Of a DNA stretch of 64,000 nucleotides, positions 34,191 to 43,175 are shown piece by piece (the first letter of the stretch is position 1; the number at the start of each line of letters is the position of its first letter). The stretch lies in NCBI RefSeq assembly GCF_016127015.1, contig NZ_CP065972.1, positions 620,001 through 684,000 on the forward strand, read 5' to 3'. The notes under the pieces were generated by a model that saw nothing but the letters and a program-made list of their open reading frames with translations, was not told the origin of the DNA and made no database searches. A program made the translations under genes and the position numbers. The DNA comes from Corynebacterium tuberculostearicum (GTDB lineage: Bacteria; Actinomycetota; Actinomycetes; Mycobacteriales; Mycobacteriaceae).

Positions 34191-37100
34191 CTAGATGTCG
34201 AAGGCCTCTTCCAGCAGGTTCTTCTGCTCAATCTGGTGCACCTTAGCGTTACCGGTGGCAGTCGAGGACTGTGCGCGGCGGGAAACGCGAACCAACTCCG
34301 GCATATCCGGAATCAGGGTGCGCAGGTGCTCGTTGTAGAACGGCCATGGGCCCTGGTTGGCCGGCTCGTCCTGAACGAAGCGGACCTGGGTGGCGTTCGG
34401 GTAAGCCTCGAATGCCTCGCGCAGGCGGTTGAACGGAATCGGGTGGAGCATCTCCACGCGGACAATGGCGATGTCATCGCGGCCATCGGCCTCGCGCTTC
34501 TTCTCCAGATCCCAGTACAGCTTGCCGGAGACCAGCATGATGGTCTTGACCTTGTCGGTATCGCCGACCTTCTTGCCGTTGACATCAACGAAGTTCGGAT
34601 CGTTGATAACGGACTGGAAGCGCTTGACCTCGGTGAAGTCTTCCACGGCGGAGGTAGCTGCCTTGTTGCGCAGCATGGACTTCGGGGTGAAGACGACCAG
34701 CGGACGCTTCATCTCACCGAGTGCCTGGCGGCGCAGGAGGTGGAAGTGGTTAGCCGGGGTGGAAGGCTGAGCCACGGTCATGGAGCCCTCAGCGCACAGC
34801 TGCAGGTAGCGCTCGATGCGGGCGGAGGAGTGGTCCGGGCCCTGGCCTTCGTAGCCGTGTGGCAGGAGGAGCACCAGGCTGGACAGCTGGCCCCACTTGG
34901 CCTCACCGGAGGAGATGTACTCGTCGATGATGGTCTGGGCGCCGTTGGCGAAGTCACCGAACTGTGCCTCCCATGCCACGAGGGCGTCTGGGTTGCCCAC
35001 GGTGTAGCCGTACTCGAAGCCCATGCCGGCGAACTCGGTCAGCGCGGAGTTATAAACCATGAACTTGCCGCCGTTGCCCTTGGAGGTGGCGATGGCGTGC
35101 ATCGGGTTGTACTCGTTGCCGTTGCGCGGGTCGAAGGTGACGGCGTGGCGCTGGGTGAAGGTACCGCGACGGGAATCCTCACCAGCCAGGCGGACAACCT
35201 TGCCCTCGCCGGCCAGGGAACCGAAGGCGATGAGCTCGCCCCAGCCCCAGTCGATGCCGCCCTCACGGGAGGACTTCTCGCGCTCCTTGGCTACCTTGCC
35301 CACGCGCTTGTGGTACTCAAAGTCCTCTGGTGGGTTGCCATAAGCGGCACCCAGCTCGGCGAGCTCCTCGGCGGTAATGGAGGTATCCAGGCCGCGGGTG
35401 AGCTCCTGGGAGGAGGTGATGCCGGTCTGCTCCTTCGGGCGAGCCTTGCCGGCTTCCTTGTGCTCAGCAAAGACGGATTCCATCTGGTCGTGGAAGTCGC
35501 GAGCGGCTGCCTCGGCATCCTCAGCGGAAAGGTCACCACGGCCGATGAGGTCGTTGGTGTAGTGCTCGCGCACTGCCTTGTGCTCGTCGATGACGGAGTA
35601 GAGCTCCGGCTGGGTCATGGACGGGTCATCGGCCTCGTTGTGACCGCGCAGGCGGTAGACCATGAGGTCAATGAAGACGTCCTTGCCAAACTGGCGGCGG
35701 TACTCGGCTGCCATCTGGCCTACCCAGACAACTGCCTCTGGGTCATCGCCGTTGACGTGGAAGACTGGGCAGTCGAAGCCCTTGGCCAGGTCGGTGGCGT
35801 AGTGGGTGGAACGGCCGGAGTCCGGGGTGGTGGTGAAGCCCACCTGGTTGTTGACCACGATGTGGACGGTGCCGCCGTTGGTGTAACCGCGCAGCTGGGA
35901 CAGGTTGATGGTCTCCTGAACAATGCCCAGGCCGGTGAAGGAGGCATCGCCATGGAGCATGACCGGAACAACGGTGTGGCCCTCTGGGCCCTTGTCCAAG
36001 ATGTCCTGCTTAGCGCGGGCGATGCCCTCCATGACCGGATCCACGGCCTCAAGGTGGGATGGGTTGGCGGCGAGGGTGACCTTGATTTCGCCATCGCCAA
36101 ACATCTGCAGGTGGTGGCCCTCGGAGCCCAGGTGGTACTTCACGTCACCGGAGCCGCCGAGCTGGCCGCCCTTGTAGTTGCCGTCGAACTCGCCGAAGAT
36201 ATCGGCCAGTGGCTTGCCCACGATATTGAACAGGACGTTGAGGCGGCCGCGGTGCGGCATGCCGATGACGACCTCGTCCAGATCCTGGCCGGCGGCGGTA
36301 TCGATGATGGAATCCAGCAGCGGGATGAGGGTCTCGGCGCCCTCGAGGGAGAAGCGCTTCTGGCCCACGTACTTGGTCTGCAGGAAGTTCTCGAATGCTT
36401 CTGCGGCATTGACCTTTTGGAGGATGTACTTCTGCTCCGCGTTGGTCGGCTTCGGCATGCCTGCCTCCAGGCGGTCCTGCAGCCAGCCGCGCTCATCGCG
36501 GTCCAGGATGTGGGTGTATTCGGAGCCGACCTTCAGGGTGTAGGCGGCGCGCAGGCGGGACAGCACCTCGCGCAGGGTCATCTGCTCCTTGCCACCAAAG
36601 CCACCGACGTTGAAGGTGCGGTCCAGATCCCAAATGGTCAGGCCGTGGGTCGCGATGTCGAGGTCGCGGTGGTCCGGGTTAGGCAGGCCCGGCTGTACCC
36701 AGCCCAGCGGGTTGGTATCGGCCAGCAGGTGGCCGCGGGAGCGGTAAGACTCGATGAGCTGCATGACGCGGGTGTTCTTGTCCACGCCGGAGTTCGGCAC
36801 GTCCTGTGCCCAACGGAACGGCTCATAAGGCACGCCCATGGAGGAGAAGAGGTCGTCCCAAAAGGCGCCGTCGACAAGCAGCTGGCCAATGGTGCGCAAG
36901 AACTCGCCGGACTCTGCACCCTGGATGACGCGGTGGTCATAGGTGGAGGTCAGGGTAACCAGGCGGCCGACGCCCAGGTCTGCCAAGCGGTCCGCGGAAG
37001 CGCCAGCGAACTCGGCCGGGTAATCCATAGAGCCCACGCCGATGATGGAGCCGGCGCCCTTAGTCAGGCGGGCGATGGAGTGGCGGGTGCCGATGCCGCC

Positions 37101-37913
37101 TGGGTTGGTGAGGTTAATGGTCACACCAGAGAAGTCATCCATGGTGAGCTTGTTCTTGCGAGAACGGGTAACGATGTCCTCGTAGGCCTCAACAAACTCG
37201 GAGAAGGACTTGGTCTCGCACTCCTTGATGGCGGCGACGACCAACGCGCGGGAGCCATCCTTCTGCGGCAGGTCAATGGCCAGACCCAGGTTAATGTGCT
37301 CCGGCTGGATGACATAAGGCTTGCCATCCTTTTCCTCGTAGCGCACGTTCATGTCAGGGTGCAGCTGTACGGCCTTAACCATGGCGTAGCCGATGATGTG
37401 GGTAAAGGAGATCTTGCCACCGCGAGTGCGCTTGAGGTGGTCATTGATCATGGAGCGGTTTTCCCACATGAGCTTGACCGGCATATCGCGCACGGTGGTA
37501 GCGGTAGGAATCTCCAGGGATTCCTCCATGTTCTTCGCAATGGCCTTGAACATGCCCTTGAGCTGGTGCTCCTCGCCGCCCTTGTAGTCTTCGATGCGGT
37601 CGAGCGGGGACTCGGACTTCTTCACGGACTGCTTGGCCTTAGCGGACTTTTCCTGCGCCTTGGCCACGGACTTATCCACGTTGGTCTCGCGGGCCTCCTG
37701 CTTGCGGGCGGTAGTCGTACCCTCAGTCTTCTTCGCGGCAGGCTTAGACGGCTTCTTCGGGGCTTCCTTGGCAGGTGCCTCAGACTTGGGCGCGCCGTTT
37801 GCTTCGAAGTAGTCGCGCCACTCCTTATCTACGGAGCTAGGGTCCTTGGAGTACTGCTGGAACTGCTCGTCTATCAGCCACGCATTGGGGCCGAAGATAT
37901 TCGATGTGCTCAC
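34191..37913 (-). CDS. odhA: 2-oxoglutarate dehydrogenase E1 with fused succinyltransferase domain (OdhA/Kgd)
   Basis: A roughly 1240-residue fusion typical of Corynebacteriales. An N-terminal E1 helix (FGPNAWLIDEQFQQY) is followed by an Ala/Lys/Glu-rich linker, an E2-like acyltransferase catalytic domain (ending TSTYDHRVIQGAESGEF with the catalytic His), and the full thiamine-diphosphate E1 part (MLHGDASFTG, VVNNQVGFTT). It decarboxylates 2-oxoglutarate and passes succinyl to CoA with AceF and Lpd; the FHA protein OdhI/GarA inhibits it. I use GTG 37913; an ATG at 37931 is possible. A strong terminator follows, and a palindrome of ACCCCTAA type lies upstream. Confidence 0.95.
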   Translation of the reverse strand: MSTSNIFGPNAWLIDEQFQQYSKDPSSVDKEWRDYFEANGAPKSEAPAKEAPKKPSKPAAKKTEGTTTARKQEARETNVDKSVAKAQEKSAKAKQSVKKSESPLDRIEDYKGGEEHQLKGMFKAIAKNMEESLEIPTATTVRDMPVKLMWENRSMINDHLKRTRGGKISFTHIIGYAMVKAVQLHPDMNVRYEEKDGKPYVIQPEHINLGLAIDLPQKDGSRALVVAAIKECETKSFSEFVEAYEDIVTRSRKNKLTMDDFSGVTINLTNPGGIGTRHSIARLTKGAGSIIGVGSMDYPAEFAGASADRLADLGVGRLVTLTSTYDHRVIQGAESGEFLRTIGQLLVDGAFWDDLFSSMGVPYEPFRWAQDVPNSGVDKNTRVMQLIESYRSRGHLLADTNPLGWVQPGLPNPDHRDLDIATHGLTIWDLDRTFNVGGFGGKEQMTLREVLSRLRAAYTLKVGSEYTHILDRDERGWLQDRLEAGMPKPTNAEQKYILQKVNAAEAFENFLQTKYVGQKRFSLEGAETLIPLLDSIIDTAAGQDLDEVVIGMPHRGRLNVLFNIVGKPLADIFGEFDGNYKGGQLGGSGDVKYHLGSEGHHLQMFGDGEIKVTLAANPSHLEAVDPVMEGIARAKQDILDKGPEGHTVVPVMLHGDASFTGLGIVQETINLSQLRGYTNGGTVHIVVNNQVGFTTTPDSGRSTHYATDLAKGFDCPVFHVNGDDPEAVVWVGQMAAEYRRQFGKDVFIDLMVYRLRGHNEADDPSMTQPELYSVIDEHKAVREHYTNDLIGRGDLSAEDAEAAARDFHDQMESVFAEHKEAGKARPKEQTGITSSQELTRGLDTSITAEELAELGAAYGNPPEDFEYHKRVGKVAKEREKSSREGGIDWGWGELIAFGSLAGEGKVVRLAGEDSRRGTFTQRHAVTFDPRNGNEYNPMHAIATSKGNGGKFMVYNSALTEFAGMGFEYGYTVGNPDALVAWEAQFGDFANGAQTIIDEYISSGEAKWGQLSSLVLLLPHGYEGQGPDHSSARIERYLQLCAEGSMTVAQPSTPANHFHLLRRQALGEMKRPLVVFTPKSMLRNKAATSAVEDFTEVKRFQSVINDPNFVDVNGKKVGDTDKVKTIMLVSGKLYWDLEKKREADGRDDIAIVRVEMLHPIPFNRLREAFEAYPNATQVRFVQDEPANQGPWPFYNEHLRTLIPDMPELVRVSRRAQSSTATGNAKVHQIEQKNLLEEAFDI

Positions 37914-38028
37914 GGCAGGTATTCGCCTCATTTCTCTGCTTTAAAATGGTCGTTTATTCGACTTTAGTGCGGCCTTTGCACGAGCGCATGCGTCACTCGC
38001 CAAAGAGTCTGCCTACATGATACGGGTC

Positions 38029-38058
38029 ATACCCCTAAACTCACTATGTTAGGGGTAT
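38029..38058. promoter_or_regulatory. ATACCCCTAA/TTAGGGGTAT palindrome upstream of odhA
   Basis: Perfect 10-bp inverted arms (38029-38038 and 38049-38058) separated by 10 nt, 116 bp upstream of the odhA start. A third ACCCCTA lies at 38086-38092. Paired ACCCC/GGGGT stretches resemble sites of RamA, a LuxR-type regulator of corynebacterial carbon metabolism; this is an inference. No U-run follows in either direction, which argues against a terminator, although the EcsC-like gene also ends nearby. Confidence 0.45.
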
Positions 38059-38090
38059 CAATTGCCCCACTTATCGGTTCCCGGCTACCC

Positions 38091-38825
38091 CTAGGCTTGG
38101 GTGAGGGGAGAAAGCTGCTCGCTGGCGTGCTCGATGACCTGCTTGGCCAGCTTGCGGTTGGCGGTAGTGCCGAGCACGGCGCCGATGCCCATGGGCATGA
38201 GCTTGCTGATCCACGCCCACTCCAGGCGCTTGGTGATCTGCTTGGTAAAAAGCTTGGTCAGGCGGCCGTTGATTCCAGACAGCGTCGGGCCGGAGAAACG
38301 GGACAGGCTAGCGGCCGAGCGCATGCCCGCCACGCTATTGAGATCACCCACAAAGGTATCCACCAAAGCGGAGCCCTTCGAACCGGTCAGCACCAAAAGT
38401 ACAAGGGCGCGGCGGCGCTCGGGGGACTTGATGTCATCGCCATGCAGGTAGGCCGAAGCCAAGATGTACCACGCGGTCGCCTCCAAAAAGACCACGGATT
38501 CGCCGGCGATGGTAGCTGCGCCGGTTACCAAGCCAACACCTGGGATGGCAGCGGAAGCGCCCGCGGCCGCACCCGTGCCGGAGGTGATATTGAGGAAGTG
38601 TTTGTCAATGAGCTCCTGCAGCTGCTGCGGGCTCGCGTCCTTATTGCGCTTCTTCAGGTTCTCGACGTACTTGATGATGACACCGGACTGCACGGCCACT
38701 GCGCGGTCCAGGGAATTGAGCAGGGCAGAGGTAAAGCGGTTGGTATCTTCCGGATCGATGTCATAGGTATCGACGGTGTCGACCTCGGTGGAGTTGTCCT
38801 TTTTGTCTTTAGTAAAGAAACCCAT
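38091..38825 (-). CDS. EcsC-like / unknown membrane-associated protein
   Basis: A 244-residue protein. An acidic N-terminus (KDNSTEVDTVDTYDIDPED) precedes a Gly/Ala-rich region (TSGTGAAAGASAAIPGVGLVTG), which may insert in membranes, and the segment YILASAYLHGDDIKSPERRRALVLLVL, reminiscent of the EcsC family. The match is partial, so function is left open. It lies upstream of odhA on the same strand, in the place where mycobacteria have the membrane protein Rv1249c next to kgd. Confidence 0.6.
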   Translation of the reverse strand: MGFFTKDKKDNSTEVDTVDTYDIDPEDTNRFTSALLNSLDRAVAVQSGVIIKYVENLKKRNKDASPQQLQELIDKHFLNITSGTGAAAGASAAIPGVGLVTGAATIAGESVVFLEATAWYILASAYLHGDDIKSPERRRALVLLVLTGSKGSALVDTFVGDLNSVAGMRSAASLSRFSGPTLSGINGRLTKLFTKQITKRLEWAWISKLMPMGIGAVLGTTANRKLAKQVIEHASEQLSPLTQA

Positions 38826-38928
38826 GTGTCCTTCTCTTTCGCTAAAACTTATCTGCGCCCAGCATAGTAAAGGCTCTATTAATGCGCCGCCGCGCCGTAA
38901 TGAGATCGCCGAGGGCGTGCAAGCGACC

Positions 38929-38934
38929 TAAGCT
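38929..38934 (+). promoter_or_regulatory. Candidate -10 box for leaderless carboxylesterase mRNA
   Basis: TAAGCT ends 7 nt before the ATG at 38942, with no purine-rich ribosome-binding site between. Confidence 0.35.
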
Positions 38935-38941
38935 AGTGGGT

Positions 38942-40645
38942 ATGGTTACGCCGCACGAGAACAACCGCGACTCCGAGGGTTTCCCTCTGGAGGAGTCTTC
39001 CGCGGCGGCGCGCCTTAAAGCGAAACAAGCGCACGAACGCGCCCGCCGCGCGCACGAAGAGGCCCAAAACGCCCTGGCAGATGAGCTCACCGTGCGCACT
39101 ACCTCCGGGTGGGTGCGCGGCGTTATAGAGGAAGACCTGCGCACCGATCGCCCCATTAGCGCCGGGCCGGTGCTTACCTGGCGCGGTATCCCGTTTGGTG
39201 ATACCACCGCCGGGGACAACCGCTTCCGCGCGCCGCAGCCCGCACCGGCCTGGGAGGGTGTGCGCGATTGCAGCCAGTTCGGCCCACCGGCCCCGCAGCC
39301 CACGTATTCCTGGACCGATCGCATTATCGGCTCCGAGGACTGCCTGCACCTCGACATCGTGCGCCCGCGCACTGAAGAGAAGCTTCCCGTGGTGGTCTAC
39401 CTGCACGGCGGCAGCTTCATTATGGGCTCGTCCCACATGCTCATGCTCCGCGGTTTTGAGCTGGCCACCCGCATGGACGTGGTCTACGTATCCATTAACT
39501 TCCGCCTCAATTCCCTGGGCCACTTGGATCTGCGCAGCCTGGGCGGGGACTGCAGCGCTAACCCGGCGGTGGCCGATCAGATCCTGGCGCTGCAGTGGGT
39601 GCGCGACAATATCGCGGCCTTTGGCGGTGATCCTGATTCCGTCACCCTCATGGGCGAATCGGCCGGCGGCGCGGCGGTGCTCACCCTCATGACGAGCCCG
39701 GCCGCGGAGGGCCTCTTCCACCGCGCCATTGCCCAGTCCCCGCCGATTGCCATGATCCATTCCCGCGCCCAGTCCACCTTGTGGGCGCGCGAGCTGGTCC
39801 ACCGCATGGCCTTGCCCCGGCGTACCTCGGTGGAGGACCTGCGCCAGGAAAACTTTGCCGATCTGGTGCGTTCGGGCCAATCCATGATGTGGCGGGCCGG
39901 CGAGCTCATTCACCTCAATTCCTGCTACGCGCCCACGGTGGATGATGAGCTCATTCCGGAACACCCCATCGCCGCCTTCGAAAACGGGCATCAGCACCAG
40001 GTTCCGCTGCTCATCGGCACGAACTCGGACGAGGCTAGCTTTGGCAAATTCCTCTTCCAGCGCCAAAGCTCCCGCGAGCGCGCCGCCTTGCGCCTCCTGG
40101 CTTCCTTCGATCCCCAGCACGCCCCCGAGGTCGTCGCTGCCTATGACGGCGCGGTGGCCCGGGAGGACTTTGCGCACCTGCTTGCCGACGCCCTCTTTTG
40201 GGCACCCTCCACCCGCATCGCCGCCGCCCATGCAAAAGTGGCACCGACGTGGATGTATCGCTTCGACTTCGCCTCTGCCGTGCTCAAATGGCTCGGCCTC
40301 GGCGCCATGCATTCGATGGAGCTCGGCAATGTCTTCGGTGACCCCTATTCCTCGCGCGCGTCTTTCCTTACCAATTGGGGCTCGCGCGCGGAGATGGAGG
40401 AACTTACCGCCACCATGCAGCAACACTGGTCCGCCTTTATCCACGGCGGCCGCCCGGAGATGAGTTGGCCACGCTACGGGTCCACTCAGCGCGCCACCAT
40501 GATCTTCGATGCCGAGGCCTATATTGAGCACGCGCCCCACGAGCTCAAGCGGCAAGCCTGGGAGGGATACCACATGTTGGAGTGGGGAAGTGGGCGCCCG
40601 GAGCTGGTGAGATCTTTGGGCTTCCAACCATCCGGGTGGGAATAA
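38942..40645 (+). CDS. Type B carboxylesterase
   Basis: A 567-residue alpha/beta hydrolase of the carboxylesterase type B/para-nitrobenzyl esterase family. The nucleophile elbow is GESAGG, the oxyanion loop YLHGGSFIMGS, and the EDCLHLDIVRP signature precedes it. Candidates for the acid and His lie in the C-terminal half. An N-terminal extension of about 45 residues is highly charged (RLKAKQAHERARRAHEEAQNA, probably helical) and is not part of the catalytic fold. No signal peptide, so the enzyme is cytoplasmic. The natural ester is unknown. ATG 38942 fits a leaderless transcript. Confidence 0.88.
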   Translation: MVTPHENNRDSEGFPLEESSAAARLKAKQAHERARRAHEEAQNALADELTVRTTSGWVRGVIEEDLRTDRPISAGPVLTWRGIPFGDTTAGDNRFRAPQPAPAWEGVRDCSQFGPPAPQPTYSWTDRIIGSEDCLHLDIVRPRTEEKLPVVVYLHGGSFIMGSSHMLMLRGFELATRMDVVYVSINFRLNSLGHLDLRSLGGDCSANPAVADQILALQWVRDNIAAFGGDPDSVTLMGESAGGAAVLTLMTSPAAEGLFHRAIAQSPPIAMIHSRAQSTLWARELVHRMALPRRTSVEDLRQENFADLVRSGQSMMWRAGELIHLNSCYAPTVDDELIPEHPIAAFENGHQHQVPLLIGTNSDEASFGKFLFQRQSSRERAALRLLASFDPQHAPEVVAAYDGAVAREDFAHLLADALFWAPSTRIAAAHAKVAPTWMYRFDFASAVLKWLGLGAMHSMELGNVFGDPYSSRASFLTNWGSRAEMEELTATMQQHWSAFIHGGRPEMSWPRYGSTQRATMIFDAEAYIEHAPHELKRQAWEGYHMLEWGSGRPELVRSLGFQPSGWE

Positions 40646-40726
40646 CGGTAGACTCCACAGTGACCGCGGGCGGCGGCTTGCCTACCGTGGGAACCTCTGC
40701 TTCCGAAGGATGGATTTTAAACCACC

Positions 40727-41575
40727 ATGAGCTTTTTCGAAGATATTGCTTCTGCATTGGATGCCGAGGGCATCGAGTCCCGCGTCAACGATGACGTCAT
40801 GTTCGTTCCAATCACCTCTGATCTGGAAATCCAATTTATTGAAATCGATCCGCTTCTCCCCGCCGCGAACGTCTACATTGCCGCGGCGGATGTTGATGAA
40901 GACGATGAGGAATTCGAGGCAGTCCTTGTCTCCGTCGCCTTCTCTGTAGACGATGCCGTGGAGGCGGTCTCCCGCCACATCGCCACCGACCAGGTGGTCA
41001 CCGTCCTGCGTGACCTGCTGGAGGGCACCGATGAGCGCATCGCGGAACTAGAATTTGCCCAAGATGAGCTCAACCCGCACCTCGTCGTGGCTGAAGTGGC
41101 CAACGACTCGGAGCTGCGCGTGCTCGTGGAAACCATCGACGGCGTCCCGTCCGCCATCGTGCGCTTCCTTGCCTTCGACTTCGACGAAGACGATCTCGAT
41201 GACATGGAGGATGAGGCAGTCGCCCTCGCCTGGGAAGTGGACGAAGAGGATGAGGACCTCGACGAGGCTGACCGCCTCGCCCTCTTTGATAACGCCGAGT
41301 TCGATGACGTTCCCATCGTGGAGGTTCCCGCCGAGGCCCTTGAGCTTGGCACCTACACCGACTTCGATCGCCTCTTTGATGTCCTAGGCCTCGTCTCCGA
41401 GCAGGCCCTGGACTGGGAAGCACAGCTCGTCTCCTTCGATGACGAAGACTACGAAGAGCCTGACGTCTACGATATCTTCGGCGAAGACGACGAGGACGAA
41501 GACGAGGACTACCTGGACGGCGACGATGCCGACTTGGACGACGAATCCGACGCCCCCGAAGCTGACGAAAAGTAG
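40727..41575 (+). CDS. Very acidic protein of unknown function
   Basis: A 282-residue protein dominated by Asp and Glu, with few basic residues. The first about 130 residues alternate hydrophobic and acidic positions (LEIQFIEIDPLLPAANVYIAA) and could form a YbjN-like or sensory-type alpha/beta fold, but I cannot assign a family. A second similar segment follows around residues 130-225. The last about 50 residues are almost pure Asp/Glu (GEDDEDEDEDYLDGDDADLDD, acidic tail). No membrane span or signal peptide. It is not obviously linked to its neighbours. Confidence 0.65.
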   Translation: MSFFEDIASALDAEGIESRVNDDVMFVPITSDLEIQFIEIDPLLPAANVYIAAADVDEDDEEFEAVLVSVAFSVDDAVEAVSRHIATDQVVTVLRDLLEGTDERIAELEFAQDELNPHLVVAEVANDSELRVLVETIDGVPSAIVRFLAFDFDEDDLDDMEDEAVALAWEVDEEDEDLDEADRLALFDNAEFDDVPIVEVPAEALELGTYTDFDRLFDVLGLVSEQALDWEAQLVSFDDEDYEEPDVYDIFGEDDEDEDEDYLDGDDADLDDESDAPEADEK

Positions 41576-41705
41576 TCCCGGCCTTCCCCATTTTAGAGGC
41601 CCTTTTGTGTTGCTACTTTCGCGCGCCGCCAATTAGGCTTTAGGACAATCCCAGCGTGCAGCTGGAAATCCGCCCTAAACCTAGCCTTGTGAGGAGGAGA
41701 AGACC

Positions 41706-42548
41706 ATGGCGATGACCCGCGATACCACGTGGCGCTACGTCTTTGTTGTAGTAGCCGTGGCACTCTCGCTTGCCGCGTGGTTATGCACCGTCTTTGGGGT
41801 GTACTCCACGGTAAATATGACTTTCGAGTCCTACCTGACCGCCAGCGTCTGGGTCCTCCTCCTAGCGGCCGCGGTGCTGCTATATACCTCGCAGCATGGG
41901 CTGGTGCCTAACTGCATCCTCCTGTATCCGATCTTCGGCGCCTCCATCAACCTGCTGTTGGGCTCGTTGACGGTGCGCACGCAGGTGCCGATGTTCTTCG
42001 ATGCTGTCGGCACCGCCATCGTCGCCATCATCGCCGGTCCCGTGCTCGGCATGGCCACGGGGCTTACCACCACCGTATTGGGCGGAGCGTACTTTGCCTA
42101 TAATCTCGCCTTTGCGCCCGTAGGTATCTTTATCGGTGCCGCAGTAGGCCTGCTGGCTCGCCGCGGGGTATTCAACAAGCTGTCCTGGATCATTTTCTCC
42201 GGCCTCGGAATAGGCATCGGCTCCGGCGTGATGAGCGTGTACGTACTCATCTTTTCCTTCAGTGGTCACCCACGCAAGGGGCCACAAAACCTCACCAAGT
42301 TCTACGAGATGATCGTCCAAGACGAGCGCCTGGCCATCATCTTGCAGGGCCTTACCTCGGACATTCTGGATAAGGTCTTTACCGTCCTCATCGCCTGCTT
42401 GGTCCTGCGCTTTATGCCAAAGGCAATCGCCCGCCACTATACGGTGACCTTCAACCACGAGGTGATGAAGAAGGTGCTCCACGCGCCTGACCCGCATGCA
42501 GACTCAGACGCATCTGCGCAGTCAACACAACAGCGAGCGACCGCCTAG
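41706..42548 (+). CDS. Membrane protein resembling ECF transporter S component
   Basis: A 280-residue protein with about eight hydrophobic spans. The middle region (FDAVGTAIVAIIAGPVLGMATGLTTTVLG) and the late SDILDKVFTVLIACLVLRF motif resemble substrate-binding S components of energy-coupling-factor vitamin transporters. No ATPase or EcfT gene is nearby, so it would share a common module, if the assignment is right. An AGGAGGAG site precedes the ATG. Its stop overlaps the stop of the facing small gene (CTAG). The ligand is unknown. Confidence 0.55.
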   Translation: MAMTRDTTWRYVFVVVAVALSLAAWLCTVFGVYSTVNMTFESYLTASVWVLLLAAAVLLYTSQHGLVPNCILLYPIFGASINLLLGSLTVRTQVPMFFDAVGTAIVAIIAGPVLGMATGLTTTVLGGAYFAYNLAFAPVGIFIGAAVGLLARRGVFNKLSWIIFSGLGIGIGSGVMSVYVLIFSFSGHPRKGPQNLTKFYEMIVQDERLAIILQGLTSDILDKVFTVLIACLVLRFMPKAIARHYTVTFNHEVMKKVLHAPDPHADSDASAQSTQQRATA

Positions 42549-43069
42549 GCGGCTTGGCTGAAGCCGGCGAAGAGCGACTCGGGGGAGTGGACCGGCTGAT
42601 AGGAGCTATCCACGAGCCACACATAAGTGGCATTCGGGCCACGGGAGACCTCGTGGACTGCACCCACCATCTCTGCCGGCACGAGCGTGCGTATCCAGCC
42701 CTCGGCCACAGCTGGATCTACCGGCTGACCAAAGTTCTCGGTAATGCGGATGGTAATCAGATACGCCGGAATGCGGTCTTGCCCAAAGCCACGCACGCGG
42801 GCCTTCACGCGCGCACCCACGCGGTGGCGGGTAATGCTCATGCAATACTCTCCGCCCGGTCCACCGGCGGGCGTCGGCAGTTGCTTTATCGGTGGGCGCC
42901 AGGTGGGAGTAGGGCGCGCCAGGGAGCGCGGGTGGTGCATGATGGCGGCGATGGAATTGATGGTGTCATATTCGTGGTAGAGCAAGTCCGCCGCAATCTC
43001 GGAGGCGGACTGGGGCAGGTTTATTGCGGTGGGCTGGGGAAACTTCTTTTGTACGTTGTGCATGGCCAT
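42545..43069 (-). CDS. Conserved hypothetical protein
   Basis: About 174 residues, soluble, no recognised domain. The N-terminal half contains ASEIAADLLYHEYDTINSIAAIMHH; the C-terminal half (SITRHRVGARVKARVRGF...AYLITIRITENFG) looks like a small beta-rich fold, followed by a VPAEMVGAVHEVSRGPNATYVWLVDS segment. ATGs at 43069 and 43063 are possible. TAGTGT ends 7 nt before the second, which fits a leaderless message. It is divergent from an MFS transporter. Function unknown. Confidence 0.6.
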   Translation of the reverse strand: MAMHNVQKKFPQPTAINLPQSASEIAADLLYHEYDTINSIAAIMHHPRSLARPTPTWRPPIKQLPTPAGGPGGEYCMSITRHRVGARVKARVRGFGQDRIPAYLITIRITENFGQPVDPAVAEGWIRTLVPAEMVGAVHEVSRGPNATYVWLVDSSYQPVHSPESLFAGFSQAA

Positions 43070-43175
43070 CACACTAGAACCCAACGCGGACACAACCCCA
43101 CCAAAAACAAACATATGTTCGAATATAAGTCGCAAATGGCTTTCCCTGACGCCAAGGATTAGAGTTGCAGCCGAT

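Noticed and set aside
34236..37967. A 1243-codon open frame on the plus strand covering the whole of odhA
   Set aside because: It is an exact shadow of a well-conserved gene in high-GC DNA. The translation is low-complexity Val/Gly/Ala/His with no domain, and there is no ribosome-binding site.
38933..40627. Long open frame opposite the carboxylesterase
   Set aside because: Same codon-bias shadow effect; no recognisable domain, while the plus strand encodes a complete alpha/beta hydrolase.
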